In this document: one piece after another, positions 24,745-36,963 of the stretch
Position numbering within the stretch: position 1 is the first letter of the stretch
How the letters are laid out: each line of letters begins with the position of its first letter
Position numbers and translations under genes: made by a program
The notes under the pieces: generated by a model
What the model was told of the DNA's origin: nothing
What the model saw: the letters and a program-made list of their open reading frames with translations, nothing else
Databases searched by the model: none
Assembly: GCA_963921425.1 (NCBI GenBank)
Contig: OY992836.1
Span: 10,261,304 to 10,325,303 of the forward strand
Source of the DNA: Dryas octopetala
Lineage: Eukaryota > Streptophyta > Magnoliopsida > Rosales > Rosaceae
Reading direction: 5' to 3'
Length of the DNA: 64,000 bases

Positions 24745-26470
24745 CAAGGAATAAAATTTCGGATTTCGAGGAATTTTCTATCGAAATTTCGAAGATTTTT
24801 AAATTTCGACAAAAATTAGACGGAAACGACGGAAATTGCTATCAAAATACGGAAATTTTGAATGAAACTTTACCATATGTTTATTTAACATATTATTTCC
24901 TACATTGATAAAAAACATTGAAGAAATCAAATTATATTGTAGGTTTCATGTGATATGTGATGAATATAATGAGCGCTAGAGGCAAATACTGTTAAAAAAA
25001 TGTTTCACTAATTAATAATTACATAAATTTTATTGAACAAATACCTCAATTGTATAATTGTTTAATTGTTAATGGACTAATTGAAGAATTTGTATAATTT
25101 GTATTACATTAATATTAAGAGGGTGTAATTTGCATAATTTGTATAATTTGTTCATACTCTATAATTTGTATAATTTGCAAAAACAAACATAATTAATAAC
25201 AAATGATGTTTAATTGTTTATGGACTAATTGTATAATTTGCAAAGACATACATAATTTGTCCATACTCTATAATTTGTATAATTTGCACATACGTACTCT
25301 AAATTATAATTTGTATAATTTGTCCATACAATATGAACCATACTCTATCTATATTCCATACAAGAATAAATCATCATACTCTACTTTTGTTCATAATTAA
25401 TTTGTGATTCGGTCCACATCTAATCATGTCAGTATATTTTATTAGAAAACAAAGTACATGCCAAAATGTAAAAAAAATAAAAAAATTGCAAGTTACTTGT
25501 AGTGGTTCAATTCATTTTATAACAGTAGGCTTATATTGATTAAGAAAATTAATAAAATACTAAATACAACGTTTTTTGAACTGATTAATATATTACAAAT
25601 CTCTATTCATAGGTAATTTGATATATGAATCGTTACATCTCCAAAATAACTCTCGGATTTATTCTTATGTGGAAGACAGATTCATAGCATAATTTCTATT
25701 TGGATATGCCATTTTATGTTAGCTTAGTTATTAAGGTAAGGATATACTTGTAATTGTGTATGTGCAATTGTGCATATAACTTAACACTGATTTGAGAAGT
25801 TTCAGAAAAAATTAAATTAAACAAAATATAAAAACATATGAAGATCCATTTGATGGCGTGATGAATTGGAACATCTAAAAGATTGGCCTACATGCACAAC
25901 ACTTGTGGGGCCTACCATGAGTTTGCTGTCAACTTGTTGATATAAGATAAGCAATTTCCTTTTCGTTACTTATTACGAACAGAACAGAACACTGTGTGAT
26001 TAAATGGATCAAACATTTTTCTTTTCTTTATGTTTCCTCTCAACTTCTCTGTTTTCATTTTATTCTTCATCAGCTTCATCTTCAACATCTCAATTCTGCT
26101 ATCAGCCTATCACCTATCTCTCTTATTCCTCTATTTTTCTCTCTCACCGGCGCTGACCACTAACCCAGCTCACCGACGCCGACCACTAGCACCCACCCTC
26201 ATCTCTTTCTCCCTCATCTGGCCCCCTGCCGCCGAAAACCCAGCCCCTCCTCTCTTCCTCCCTCCATGGCCTCAGTTCCTCCCAACACCCAGTCCTTATC
26301 TTTCTCCCTTGATCTGCTGCCAAAACCCATAAACTTCCCAGAAATCCCACCCGCCGAAAATTTCGCCAAAATTGACGAAATCTTAACGAATTTTGGTTAG
26401 TTATGTGTTAAAATTTCGGGACCTCAACAAAACGAAAATTTCGGCGAAATTTTTGAAATTTCACTCCTTG
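24745..26470. mobile_element. hAT-like element (CAAGGAG family), older copy
   Basis: The left end CAAGGAATAAAATTTCGG at 24745 and the right end GAAATTTCACTCCTTG at 26470 match the family termini, and the first 300 bases match the other copies closely. The flanks do not form a target duplication (ACAACATC against GTCCTAAT), so the two ends may belong to different insertions. The interior holds ATAATTTGTATAATTTG-type repeats at about 25080-25330. Confidence 0.55.
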
Positions 26471-26481
26471 GTCCTAATAAG

Positions 26482-28130
26482 TTAAGGTGTTAAATTTCGA
26501 TTTTTAGGGGTATGAAAATTTTAACACTATATTAAAAATATTTCGAAAAATTTTGTCGAAATTCTCGAAATTTCGGCAAAATTTTCGACTGGATCCAGGA
26601 GGCAGCGACCAGAGGGAGAGATGGGAGAAAAAGGAGAGCCGGCCTCGTCGTTTGTCGTCGCCGGGGAGAAGAAGAGAGGAGTAAGATATCGGCCCGGGGA
26701 GAGGAGATCAGTGCGCGGAGAGAAGAGAGAGAGATCGGGGAGGGAGAGGGTGGAGAGAGAAGAGAGTAGATGAGACTGATTGAGGGAGAGAGAAAGAGAA
26801 GGTGACTGACTAAAATAATGGAGATTGAGAGGGAGATGGCCACTGGAGAGTCTGCAGACTTACGAGGATAAAAAGAAGGAAATGGGAAAAGGAAGGAAAG
26901 AAAGAAAAAAGAAAGGAAAAGAAAAAAGAAAAGAGTGGAGAGTCTGGAGACTTACGGGGAGAAAAGGAAGGAAATGGGAGAAGGAAAGAAAGAAAGAAAA
27001 AAAGAAAGGAAAAGAAAAAAGAAAAGAAAAGGAAAAAAAAAAAGATTTAGGATTAATTGGGGTTTGGGGCCTTTGGGCAATTGGAAAAAAAAAATGTTTG
27101 GAGTTTTGTTTGGCCGTTTTGGAGTTTCGTTTAATTGTTTTTAAACCAAATATATTTTTATATAAAAAAATATTAAAAATATCCTAAAAGGCCTAAACTC
27201 TATTACAATTTAATACCTCAACTTTACCTCGGATTTCAAATTAGTACCTCAAGTTCAAAAAGTTGCAATTTCATACCTCAACTTTCATTTTGTTTCAAGT
27301 TAATACCTCCGTTAGTCTTGCCGTCAAAAAGGCCGTTATCTGATGACGTGACACACCACTAAAATACTTTATTTCAATTTAGTACCTCAACTTTATCATA
27401 TTTTTCAAGTTCATACCTCAAGTTCAAAAACTTGCAAATAAATAAATGTTTTCCAGTTTTTATCTCAACTTCACCCCAGTTTTTTACCCATCAAATCTCT
27501 ACCAAAATTATCAATCTTATACTCATTTAGAAGCTATGAATATCCTCTTCACAACCATATAAAAATCATGCAAAAAGGAGTTATGAAACCCAAGATAATT
27601 GGTCACAAAGTAGGCTACCCGAAAGTGCCAAATTTTCCAAACAAATTGACAATTTCTGATAGCCTAATTTGTGACTACTTCTTTCGCGTTTCATAGTTCT
27701 TTTTTGAATTATTTCTATATGGTTATAAAGAGAAGATTCATAGCTTCAAAATGAGTATAAAATTGTTGATTTTGGTGAAGATTTGATGGATCAAAAGTTG
27801 GGGTGAAGTTGAGATAAAAACTAGAAAACATTTATTTATTTGCAAGTTTTTTAACTTAAGGTATGAACTTGAAAAACATGGTAAAGTTGAGGTACTAAAT
27901 TGAAATGAAGCCTTTAGTGGTGTGCCACGTCATCAGATAACGGCATTTTTGACGGCAAGACTAACAGAGATATTAACTTGAAACAAAATGAAAGTTGAGG
28001 CATGAAATTGCAACTTTTTGAACTTGAGGTACTAACTTGAAATCTGAGGTAAAGTTGAGGTATTAAATTGTAATTTATCCTCTAAATAATATAGAGTATA
28101 GATTGTAAAATCAGTAGTTAAGATACCTCT
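26482..28130. mobile_element. hAT-like element (CAAGGAG family), truncated copy
   Basis: The sequence from 26482 follows the left part of the copy at 5598: a GGTATGAAAATTTTAACAC-like block, the TTTCGGC repeats, a purine-rich stretch and the GGGCAATTGGAAAAA landmark near 27075. It is interrupted by the hairpin element at 27202-28074 and resumes with CTAAATAATATAGAGTATAGATT. Its termini are degenerate. Confidence 0.5.
27202..28074. mobile_element. Long-hairpin MULE-type MITE
   Basis: The element is almost entirely an inverted repeat. ATTACAATTTAATACCTCAA at 27202 returns in reverse complement ending at 28074. The two arms, each a little over 400 bases, pair through landmarks such as GTTATCTGATGACGTG / CACGTCATCAGATAAC, with only a short loop near 27640-27660. 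No clear target duplication remains. It has no coding capacity. The termini resemble those of the element that starts at 28258. Confidence 0.75.
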
Positions 28131-30223
28131 GAGCAACTTTTTTTTATTGGGGTACTCAAGTGATATAGGGTGGTTAGTTGAGGTACTTTTGTGTAATTTG
28201 CTCTTTAAATAATGTTACATGATTTTGAATATGATAACTGCAGAGTAATAATACTAAGGGTTAATTACAATTATATACCTCAACTATACATCACTTATCA
28301 ATTGGGTACCTCTGGTTCAAAAAATTTCATTCGGGTACCTCAACTTCAATATTTCGTCAACTTAGTATCTCCGTTAGTCTGACCGTTAGGAAGACCGTTA
28401 ACTGTCTACGTGTCGCTGAAGTGGCACATGAGGACCCACCACTAAACGTTGACTTGTCTTTTAAAAAAGGTCACATGGACAAAAAATAATAAAAAAATCA
28501 ATAAAAATGATATAAAATAGAAAAGAATTGAAAAAAAAAAAAAGAAACCAGCCCCTTCTCCTGTCCGACCTCACCTCCCTACCCAGCCCCCTCCCTTCCC
28601 CTTCCTCCCCTACCCATCTCCGCCACTCCCCCCACCCACCCACCCACCCACCCACCCAACCTCGTCACACCTTCCACCCACCCAGCCCCGTCGCTCCTCC
28701 CACCCAACCTCGTCGCTCCTCTCACCCACCCAGCTTTGTCTCTCCTCCCACCCACCCAGCCCCGTCGCTCCTCTCACCCACCCACCCAACTCCGTCTATC
28801 CTCCCACCCACACAGCCTCGTCGCTCCACCCACCCAGCTCCGTCTCTCCTCCCACCCACCCAATCCAGTCCTTCCTCCTCTACCCATCCCTGCCACTCTC
28901 CCTCGCAACCCAACCCCTCCCTTGCTTCTCGATTGTTATCTTCTCCAAAAAGCGTAGCAAGGCCAAAATATGAGATCTTAGGATCCCATTGGTGATCAAA
29001 GTAGTACAAGCATTCCTCAAATAAACACAATTGCCCAACCCAACAACTAGCACATTATGTGAAGACCAATCTACAAGATTCAGAGGTGCAGATTGATGGA
29101 ATTTTTTTTTTGGTCAAAGAATCTTTTTGCCCAACCCTGAGATCTGACTTGGATTATGATTTGCGATTTTGGTCTGCTTTTTGTTGGTTTTTGTTTTGAA
29201 TTCGATTAATTGCTTAGTGGGTTTTGGTTGTTGTGGTTGGAGAGCGGGAGGAGAGAAAGAAAGACGAGAGATAGGAGGTTGGTGAGGGGCTGGGTGTGAG
29301 GTGGACGGGGTGGTGGTGGGGAAGGAAGCCGAGCTTGCGGAGCAGCTAGAGTGAGAGGAAAAGAGAGTGACAGAGAGAAAGAGATAGAGGCCTGGGTTTG
29401 GGGGGGTGCGACGGGCCAGGGGGTTGGGTTTGGGGGGAGGGGCAAGGGAGGTGGAGGGGGTGGCCTGGGTTTGGGGGGGAAGGGCGGGGGAGGTGGGGGG
29501 TGGCCTGGGTGGGGGAAGGGTGGGGGAGGAATGAGTGCTAGGTGGGGGTTGGTTTTTTTATTTTATTTTATATTATTTTAAAGGTTTTTTAGTTTTTTAT
29601 TAATTTTGGTTTAGGTGCCTATTTTTAAATGCCAAGTTAATATTTAATGGTGAGGTCTGCGTGTGCCACGTCAGCGCCACATATGCAGATGATGATCAGA
29701 CAAATGGTCAGACTAACGGAAGTACTTAGTTGACGAAATATTGAAGTTGAGGTACCCGAATGAAAGTTTTTGAATCAGAATTACCCAGTTGATAAGTGAT
29801 ATATAATTGAAATATGGCTTATTTGCACATTTGCCCCCTGACTTATAGGTTTTTTCTCACTTTGCCCCCTAATCTTTATTTCTGTCAAATAACCACCTGA
29901 ACTTTAAGTCTGTGTCCCACATAACCTTATTCCGTCCACTCCGTCTTGACCTCCGTCAAAAAGATGACGTGGCGTGGGTACTATCGTCATTTCAGCCCTC
30001 TGAGTGCCACATGAGTGCCATTTCTGTATTTTGTGGGCCCCAAATGGCCACGTTGGCAATGACTCACATTTTCCCCCTTTATTTCTTCCTTTTTCCCTAT
30101 GTTGCCTCCTTCTTCCTTCCATTCGCAGTCTATAAAGGCTGGCTTATGTGACCCATAAAACCCATTCGCTAAAAATCAAGCCTTACTGTATCTCCTATAA
30201 ATCTACTGTCAAAGTGGTCCAAG

Positions 30224-30669
30224 ATGAGCAACCAAAGCTACCGAAGCAACCAAAGTTACTCGAATCAGGGCATGGAAGGGGAATCAACCGTTCGATGTGG
30301 GTGTGGGCTGAAAGCTCGCATTTGTACTTCCTGGACAGATGCACACCCAGGGAGAAGGTTCTATGGGTGTTCTATATGGTCTCGGGTAACAGCAATAGCC
30401 TATTTTGTGTGGTTTAACTTTAAATTTTTCTGGTATTTAATTAAATCTTGTTCATGTAGACAAATAGAGGATGTGGTTTTTTTATGTGGTTCGATCCCGA
30501 TATGTGTCCCCGTTCGAGGAATGTGATCCCGGGTTTACTGAGGAGGACTAGAGAGTTGGAGCATGAAGTGGGGAGAAAAAATGCAAGAGTCAAATGTCTG
30601 TGGGTTGTTCTTTTTCTGTCATGGGGTTTCTTTCTTTTGGTGTGGTGGTGTAATTCTATACTGGAATAA
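30224..30669 (+). CDS. GRF-type zinc-finger protein with C-terminal membrane segment (MULE passenger)
   Basis: Exon 1 is 30224-30385 and exon 2 is 30460-30669, joined by a GT-AG intron of 74 bases; the product is 123 aa. The GRF zinc finger spans exon 1 and exon 2: CGCGLKARICTSWTDAHPGRRFYGC, then CGFFMWFD after the intron. Next come IPGLLRRTRELEHEV (probable coiled coil) and a C-terminal hydrophobic segment (CLWVVLFLSWGFFLLVWW). The GRF finger is a nucleic-acid-binding zinc module in known proteins, and small GRF-coil-membrane proteins are common in plant genomes. Here the gene lies between the left inverted repeat and the transposase, so it moves with the element. Whether it helps transposition or is passive cargo cannot be read from sequence. 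The start is the first ATG in frame, shortly downstream of the inverted repeat. Confidence 0.8.
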
Positions 30670-31346
30670 GATGATGTGGGTTTCAGTGGTTATGGGGCAG
30701 GCTGATGTTTTTGTCAAGGATTTAAGTTTAGATCAAACTGCAATGGTGAATGTATGGGGTATTTCGTTTAGCCAAGAATGTATGGGGTATGTGGTATTTC
30801 TTTTAGTAATAGTAATGGAATGTGTAAGTTGTATTAATGGAATGAAATATAGTTTCTGTGGTATGTAATTGAATCCAAAATGAGGGAATGAAAATTGCAT
30901 TTGCAGGAGTGCTCAAAAAATAGTTGATCTAATTTGGTCATTTTGATTTGTTTTCCATAATTCTCATTAGGGAATGAAAATTGCATTTGTAGGAGTGCTC
31001 AACAAAATGCTTGATCAGTAAGTTAAGAATGCAACTTGTCAAGTGCAAATGTTAAAGATTTAGCACCCAAACATGGACAAAAATAATGAATCTAAATTCA
31101 ACCTGTTAACTGCACATAACAAGTTTCCCAAAATACACATAACACCCTAAACCCTAAACTGCACATAACAAGCTTCCCAAAATACTTGAAATCGCAACCT
31201 AGTTTCCCAGAATGAGTTTCAACATAACAAAATACACAAAATGAGTTTCAACATAACAAAGTACACAAAATGAGTAAATTATCATGGACTAAACTGTCTC
31301 CGGGCCTAAACTGCCAAAAATACACAACATGAGTTTCCCAGACTTA

Positions 31347-34300
31347 TCACTGCCATGGCCTAAACTGTCTCTGGGCCTTCCTGCATTTCTCCAAGTGTAG
31401 TTGGGCAGCACTTTTTTCAGTATTCTCTCTTTGCTTCCTTCTCCTTTTGGGCATAGAGGCTGAGTCTGATGCAGCATGGGCTGGTGCAGTGGTAGATGAC
31501 CCATGGGATTGGGTATTTACATGGGCATGGACAGTACTCTCCATGGGCTGAGATGCACTTTGAGGTTGGACTAGCTCATTTCCACCTTGTGCCATATTTC
31601 CATCATGAGTTGAAGCTTGGGAAGGTTGAGATGGACTAGACCTTTGCCTTGTCTGTCTTGCATCCCTTTGTTGGGCCCCACCTCTCCTCACCTGAAAGTA
31701 ATAAAGTCCATCCATAGATTAACAGATGAACAAAGGAAAAATCAACAAATCATGCAAAAATGCTCACTCTGATCTTTGGTACTCTTTCAATCTCTGTATG
31801 TGGGACATCCTGATCATTGCCCTGTAAAGATACATCCCGTAAACAACAAAATGTCATTGCTCCCATATATTATGGTGATCACAAAATACCAAGTCTTTTT
31901 TTTAAAAAAAGATGAATAGTTACCTCACTTGGGGTGGCCCTATTGCGCTTCCTCCCACATGTCCTGCTGTTATGTCCTGCTTGGCCACATTTGGAACATT
32001 TTGTCTTGAAGTTAAATTTTTTCAACTTGTGTGCTTGACTAGGTGGCTTTGGAGGCTCTGTAGCAGCTCTAATTCTACTCTTTTTAGGCCTTCCTGGCTG
32101 TTTGTGAAAGAAAGGAGGCTTCATAGGGGTGTTGCCACTCTTTGGCCACTGGTCTTGACTACTCATGGGCTGGATCATAGGGTCATATGTCTTCTGATAC
32201 ATTGCCTTCTTGTAGTAATGGTCAGTATACTCTATTGGATCTCCATTGAAGTAGCTGATGGCAGAGCAGGCATGTGTGCAAGGAATGCCACTTATGTCCC
32301 ATGACTAGCATGAACATGAGTGCGTATTCAAGTCCACATGGAAGTACCTGTTGGAATGAGTATGCACTTCATATTTGCCTACTCCAGCTAGTCTTGGAAT
32401 GTGCCATGCAGACTCATCTCGTATCTTATCCAGCCTCTTATATACTCTAGGACCAATATCATGCCTCCATCTGTCACATGCAGCTCTCCTACTTGAAGTT
32501 AATATCATAAGGTACAATCTGATCCTCTCCAGCATTGAAAGAATAGGCCGATCTCTTGCAGTAAGAATAGCCTTGTTGAAGGCCTCACAGAAGTTGTTCA
32601 TTAAACTGTCACACTTGGAAAATGTTCCAAAGTGAAAAATACACCAGTGCTTTGCATTCTTCTCATGCAACCACTTGAAAGCCTTCTCATCCAAATCCAA
32701 CATCTTCTTCATCTCTTCATCATACCAGTTAACATGTGTGGCTCTAACTATGTTCTCCATCTGTAACTTCAAAGCCCCCCCTTTGTGCTCTTTCCTGAAG
32801 TTCTCATACATATGTTTTAGGCAATGCCTATGCTCAGAGTGGGGGAAAAAATTAGCCACAGCATCCAACAAACCTTTTTGTTTATCAGTCATGAAAACCA
32901 TGCCATGACTGTTCTTAACACACAAGTCTTCTTCTAAAAACTCCAAAAACCAGCTCCACGTGTCATAATTTTCTACCTCCACCACTGCATACGCCACAGG
33001 GAACATGCCATTATTGGCATCAATTCCAACAGCTGACAAAATCTGGCCAGGGTAGGGTCCCTTGATATGACATCCATCTAACCCTATAAAAGGCCTACAA
33101 CCATGTAGGAAACCCTTCTTCAATGCTGCCAAACATATGTAGATCCTCTGAAACACAGGCCTGCCATCATTATCTAGTACAGTTTTAAGCTTCACTGTAC
33201 TCCCCTCATTCACTCTCCTCAACTCTTCAGCATAGTCCCAAAGTGCCTCAAATTGTCTAGTGTATGTGCCCTCAATTAAAGCAGCAGCCTTTGACTTTGC
33301 TCTATAAATTTGAGAAGTGGAAGCATTCAGTTTCACATCCCTACTCACTTGTGCTTTGAATTCTAGCAGAGACCACCTTGGACTAATCAACTCGATAGCA
33401 TATGTGTTGGCCAACCAGTCTGCAGTTAGGTGTCTGCTCTCTGTTGTCCTACCTTTAATGTCTTCAAGTACAACTCAGTGCTGCCATTTTGAGCAGATGC
33501 AAACACTTCAAAGCCACATTGCCTTTTACACACAGCTCTTACAGCATCTTTATCATTCTTCTTATATTTGATCTCTCTAGCACACCTTATAGAAAATTCC
33601 CTAATCAAATCTCTAAACACACCAGCATTAGCATATTTGTGCCCCAAAACAAAATTAGGCTTCTTCATGTCAACCTCTGGCCTGAAGTCTACAAACTTGG
33701 GGAGTTTTCTTGTGGCAGCCCATTCTTCATCATCTTCACTTGAAGAGTGATCTGGAGTCCTTAACTCTTCATCATTCGTGCTGTCTGATGGCACCTCATT
33801 ATCCAAAGGATAGTTAGGATCAATATCTACCTCATCAGGGTCTACATAACTAGTATAGATCCTTTGATCCTCTTTCAACAATCTTAGTTCCTCATCACTC
33901 TGCTCATAAAACTCATCTAGGAAATCAGGATCATCATCATCACTTTCAGATTCATAATCTGCATCACCAGCTATATTGTCTGCATCACCAGCTTCATTGT
34001 CTGCATCACCAATTTCATCCTCCACCAGTTGATATTTGCCTTTGCGCCTTCTCTCTCTCTGAAAATGTCCACTCTCATCTGGAACTTTTTCTGCTATGTT
34101 TGTCTCGACCCCTTCAACACTTCCACCAATAACATGTTCTGCATTTTCACCACTGCCTTCTTCTAATTGCACATCATTCTCTTCAGGCCTTACATTATCC
34201 TCATTATCCCTAAGGGCATTATTTTCATCATTAACTTCATTTGCATAATCAACTTCATTTTCCTCATCCTCTGCTAGTTCAATTATTAAATGCTGCAAGT

Positions 34301-35162
34301 TGTTATCCTCTATGAACTCAGTGGAGTGCTTAAAGTAAATAGCCATCTCTCTACGTTGACCAACTGGAAGTCTACCAATGGCATTCAGCACCATCATGTC
34401 ACTTTCTAACTGTTCAGTTTCATTTCCCTCCAAAATATAGTAACTCACATCCTGGTAACCTAGTATCTTTGCAATGCCATTCAATTCCAACAACGATACG
34501 AAGTCTACACACACATGGTCAAAGTAGCTAAGATTACCACCAACATATCTCCACTTATTAACCATTTTCACTAGATCACCACCATGATATATCCTCAAAG
34601 TAACTTCATCCTCATCAACTGTCAAAACACACAAAACGACACCAAAACATTAACTGTCAATATCTAACAGGTACAACTCCAATAAGTACACACCAATAAC
34701 ATTATGACCAACCTAACTAAATAATTCCTATCAACCCAGTCAACATTCAATAACATTATTGGTGTAGACCACATCTGATTTTTATATTTAAGTGCACATG
34801 CATTCAGAAACAAAATAAAAACATAAAACAATAATTTCTAGGGGAAAAGGACTAAAAATACAATAGCAAAGGGACCACACCCATTGATTCAGTGCCAAAC
34901 AGCAATGAAAAAGATAAAAAAATCCATGACTTTATTCATTCACACCCAACCCGAGAGATAAAGGCATAAAAAACCATATCCCTTTTTCGAATCACACCCA
35001 CCCACACAACACAGAAAAAGCTTAAAAAACCCTAACCTTTTTCGAATCACACACAGACAACACAGAAAAAGCCAAAAAAATCCACATAAAAAACCCTACA
35101 TTCATTAGGGTCCACTTACTTTCATCTGGTTCAGGTGCGCCAAGTGCTCTAAGCTTCGTCAT
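31347..35162 (-). pseudogene. MuDR-type MULE transposase, multi-exon, two lesions
   Basis: The predicted exons are 35162-35120, 34618-31924, 31821-31768 and 31691-31347, all with GT-AG borders; about 1045 aa would be expected. The N-terminus has a PB1-like block (VTLRIYHGGDLV..YVGG). An acidic region follows, then the MuDR DNA-binding segment (FVLGHKYANAGVFRDLIREF). The DDE transposase domain includes FIGLDGCHIKGPYPGQ and FMTDKQKGL. After it come a SWIM finger and a CCHC knuckle (CSKCGQAGHNSRTC). The family acts in the nucleus on the terminal inverted repeats. Lesions: a net -1 frameshift near 33440, just before the HLTADWLANTY segment, and an in-frame TAG at 32305-32307 inside the SWIM finger (after HSCSC). 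Everything else is open, so it died recently. Confidence 0.85.
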
Positions 35163-35881
35163 TCTCAAATTCGAACCTCTACCTTGATCGAATCTCTGGG
35201 GTGATGGGTTCTTTGTGTTGATTGAGAAGATGGAAGCACAGATCAGATACCCTCTCTCCAGAAGTTGGGTTCTCTGTGTTGCTTTTGAGAATGGAAATAG
35301 CCTAAAAGACATAAACCCACCTATTCGACTTCTATTGAGTGTTCAGGCTCAGTCATTGCCAACGTGGCGGTGAGTCATTGCCAACGTGGCCATTTGGGGC
35401 CCACAAAATACAGAAATGGCACTCATGTGGCACTCAGAGGGCTAAAATGACGATATTACCCACGCCACGTCATCTTTTTTATGGAGGTCAAGACGGAGTG
35501 GACGGAATAAGGTTATGTGGGACACGGACTTAAAGTTCAGGTGGTTATTTGACAGAAATAAAGATTAAGGGGCAAAGTGAGAAAAAACCTATAAGTCAGG
35601 GGGCAAATGTGCAAATAAGCCTTGAAATATATATATATATATATGTGGCATTAACCCTAATACTAATTAGTTCTCGACCGACTCGTGTGATGTTGACATT
35701 AAACCTAAAAATTGAGATGAATATTATATGTATTTGTTCAATTTTCAAAACTTTCAGTACTGACTATGATATGATGCATTCACCATATTCTAGTTGCAAA
35801 ATATCTATTTGTGGGAACACGTACTAGGAATAAAAAACAACAAAATATGAAGCTAGACTAGATCCATCTGCCCAATCTGTG

Positions 35882-35907
35882 CCAATCCAATCCAATCCAA
35901 TCCAATC
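35882..35907 (+). repeat. (CCAAT)5 repeat upstream of UGT-1
   Basis: Five CCAAT pentamers in a row end about 40 bases before the UGT-1 start codon. CCAAT boxes bind NF-Y factors in plants, but at this distance the run may simply lie in the 5' untranslated region. Confidence 0.85.
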
Positions 35908-36597
35908 CATCCTATCGAAGTGGAAGAAGAAAGTCGATCTATTGACCATGGATTCCATCACTGTCGACGTTCCAATCATGCCCAACAACGATGACTCTAA
36001 GCTTCACATAGTGCTGTTCCCATGGCTAGCTTTTGGCCACATGATCCCATACCTCGAGCTCGCCAAGCTCATTGCCCAAAAGGGTCACAGAGTCTCCTTC
36101 ATTTCCACCCCAAGAAACATTGACCGCCTCCCAAATCTCCCACCAAATCTCACCCCTCTCATCAACTTCGTCAAGCTTCCATTGCCTCAAGTTCAGAACC
36201 TTCCAGAAGATTCCGAGGCCACCATAGACTTACCAGAAAATCAAGTCTCATACCTCAAAATAGCCTACGATGGTCTCCAGAAACCCATAACCAATTTCCT
36301 CAAATCCTCAAACCCAGATTGGCTTCTCTTTGATTTTGCACCTTACTGGGTACCGGCTATAGCCCGTAGCCTCTGCATCCCAACCGCCTTCTTCAGCATT
36401 TTCATTGGGGCCTGCTTCACCTTCATGGGTCCCACCTCGCCGGAAATACCTCCCGACGACCGTGAACAACCGGAGGACTTCACAGTCCCCCCCAAGTGGG
36501 TCCCATTCCCAAATACCGTAGCGTTCCGATTGTTTGAGATTCTCCGAGTCTTTGGTACTGGCGTAACCGGCGACCAGACGAAAGTTTCGGACATTTA

Positions 36598-36904
36598 TGA
36601 TCACGTAATGGAAGAGGTGAAAAAGAAATGAAGAATAAGAACCAAGGAAAATGAAGCAGACGAAGCTCTGAGTTTATTTCATTAAGAAAAGATAAAAGAA
36701 TTCCAGGGAATGGACTTTGTTCACTGCTTTATACACAAGAATTGATTAGAAACAAACTAACTGATGATTAGAAACAAACTAACTGATCTAGAACAAACTA
36801 ACTCCTACTAACAAGATATCTACGTGTCAACATTTTATTAGTTAACAGCAAACTAATTCATTTAACATCAGACCACTAATATGCTAACAGCTGTATAGTC
36901 AACA
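36598..36904 (-). repeat. 3' LTR of the copia element
   Basis: 307 bp, one mismatch with the other LTR. Since LTRs are identical at insertion, this indicates a recent event. Confidence 0.96.
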
Positions 36905-36963
36905 TGCCCCCTCAATCTCAGCAGGGGAACCAAGACTGAGATTGCAGTAGAAAGAATTGCATA

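Larger units (their letters stand above)
29816..35621. mobile_element. MULE (inner), nearly complete, with transposase and GRF gene
   Basis: The 252-bp terminal inverted repeats are at 29816-30067 and 35370-35621. Both start GGCTTATTTGCACATTTGCC and differ at only about six positions by eye. A perfect 9-bp duplication TTGAAATAT lies at 29807-29815 and 35622-35630. Two genes lie inside, convergent: a GRF-type zinc-finger gene on + (30224-30669) and a MuDR-type transposase on - (31347-35162). High arm identity and an intact duplication point to recent insertion. Two lesions in the transposase suggest this copy no longer moves by itself. Confidence 0.92.
28258..35657. mobile_element. MULE (outer), carrying a second MULE
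   Basis: The left end is GGGTTAATTACAATTATATACC at 28258. The right end finishes ATTAACCC at 35657. A perfect 9-bp duplication TAATACTAA lies at 28249-28257 and 35658-35666. The inverted-repeat arms (about 28258-28440 and 29640-29815 plus 35622-35657) share CACTTATCAA.TGGGTA, CTTCAATATTTCGTCAACT.AGTA and CCGTTAGTCTGACC. The body is a CCCACCCA-rich stretch (28560-28930) and a GGTGGGGG-rich stretch (29290-29540). No transposase of its own is seen. A second MULE sits within its right arm. Confidence 0.88.

Noticed and set aside
28528..28995. Pro/His-rich frame of 155 codons
   Set aside because: It is a reading of CCCACCCA simple sequence within a transposon; all frames are open because of the repeat.
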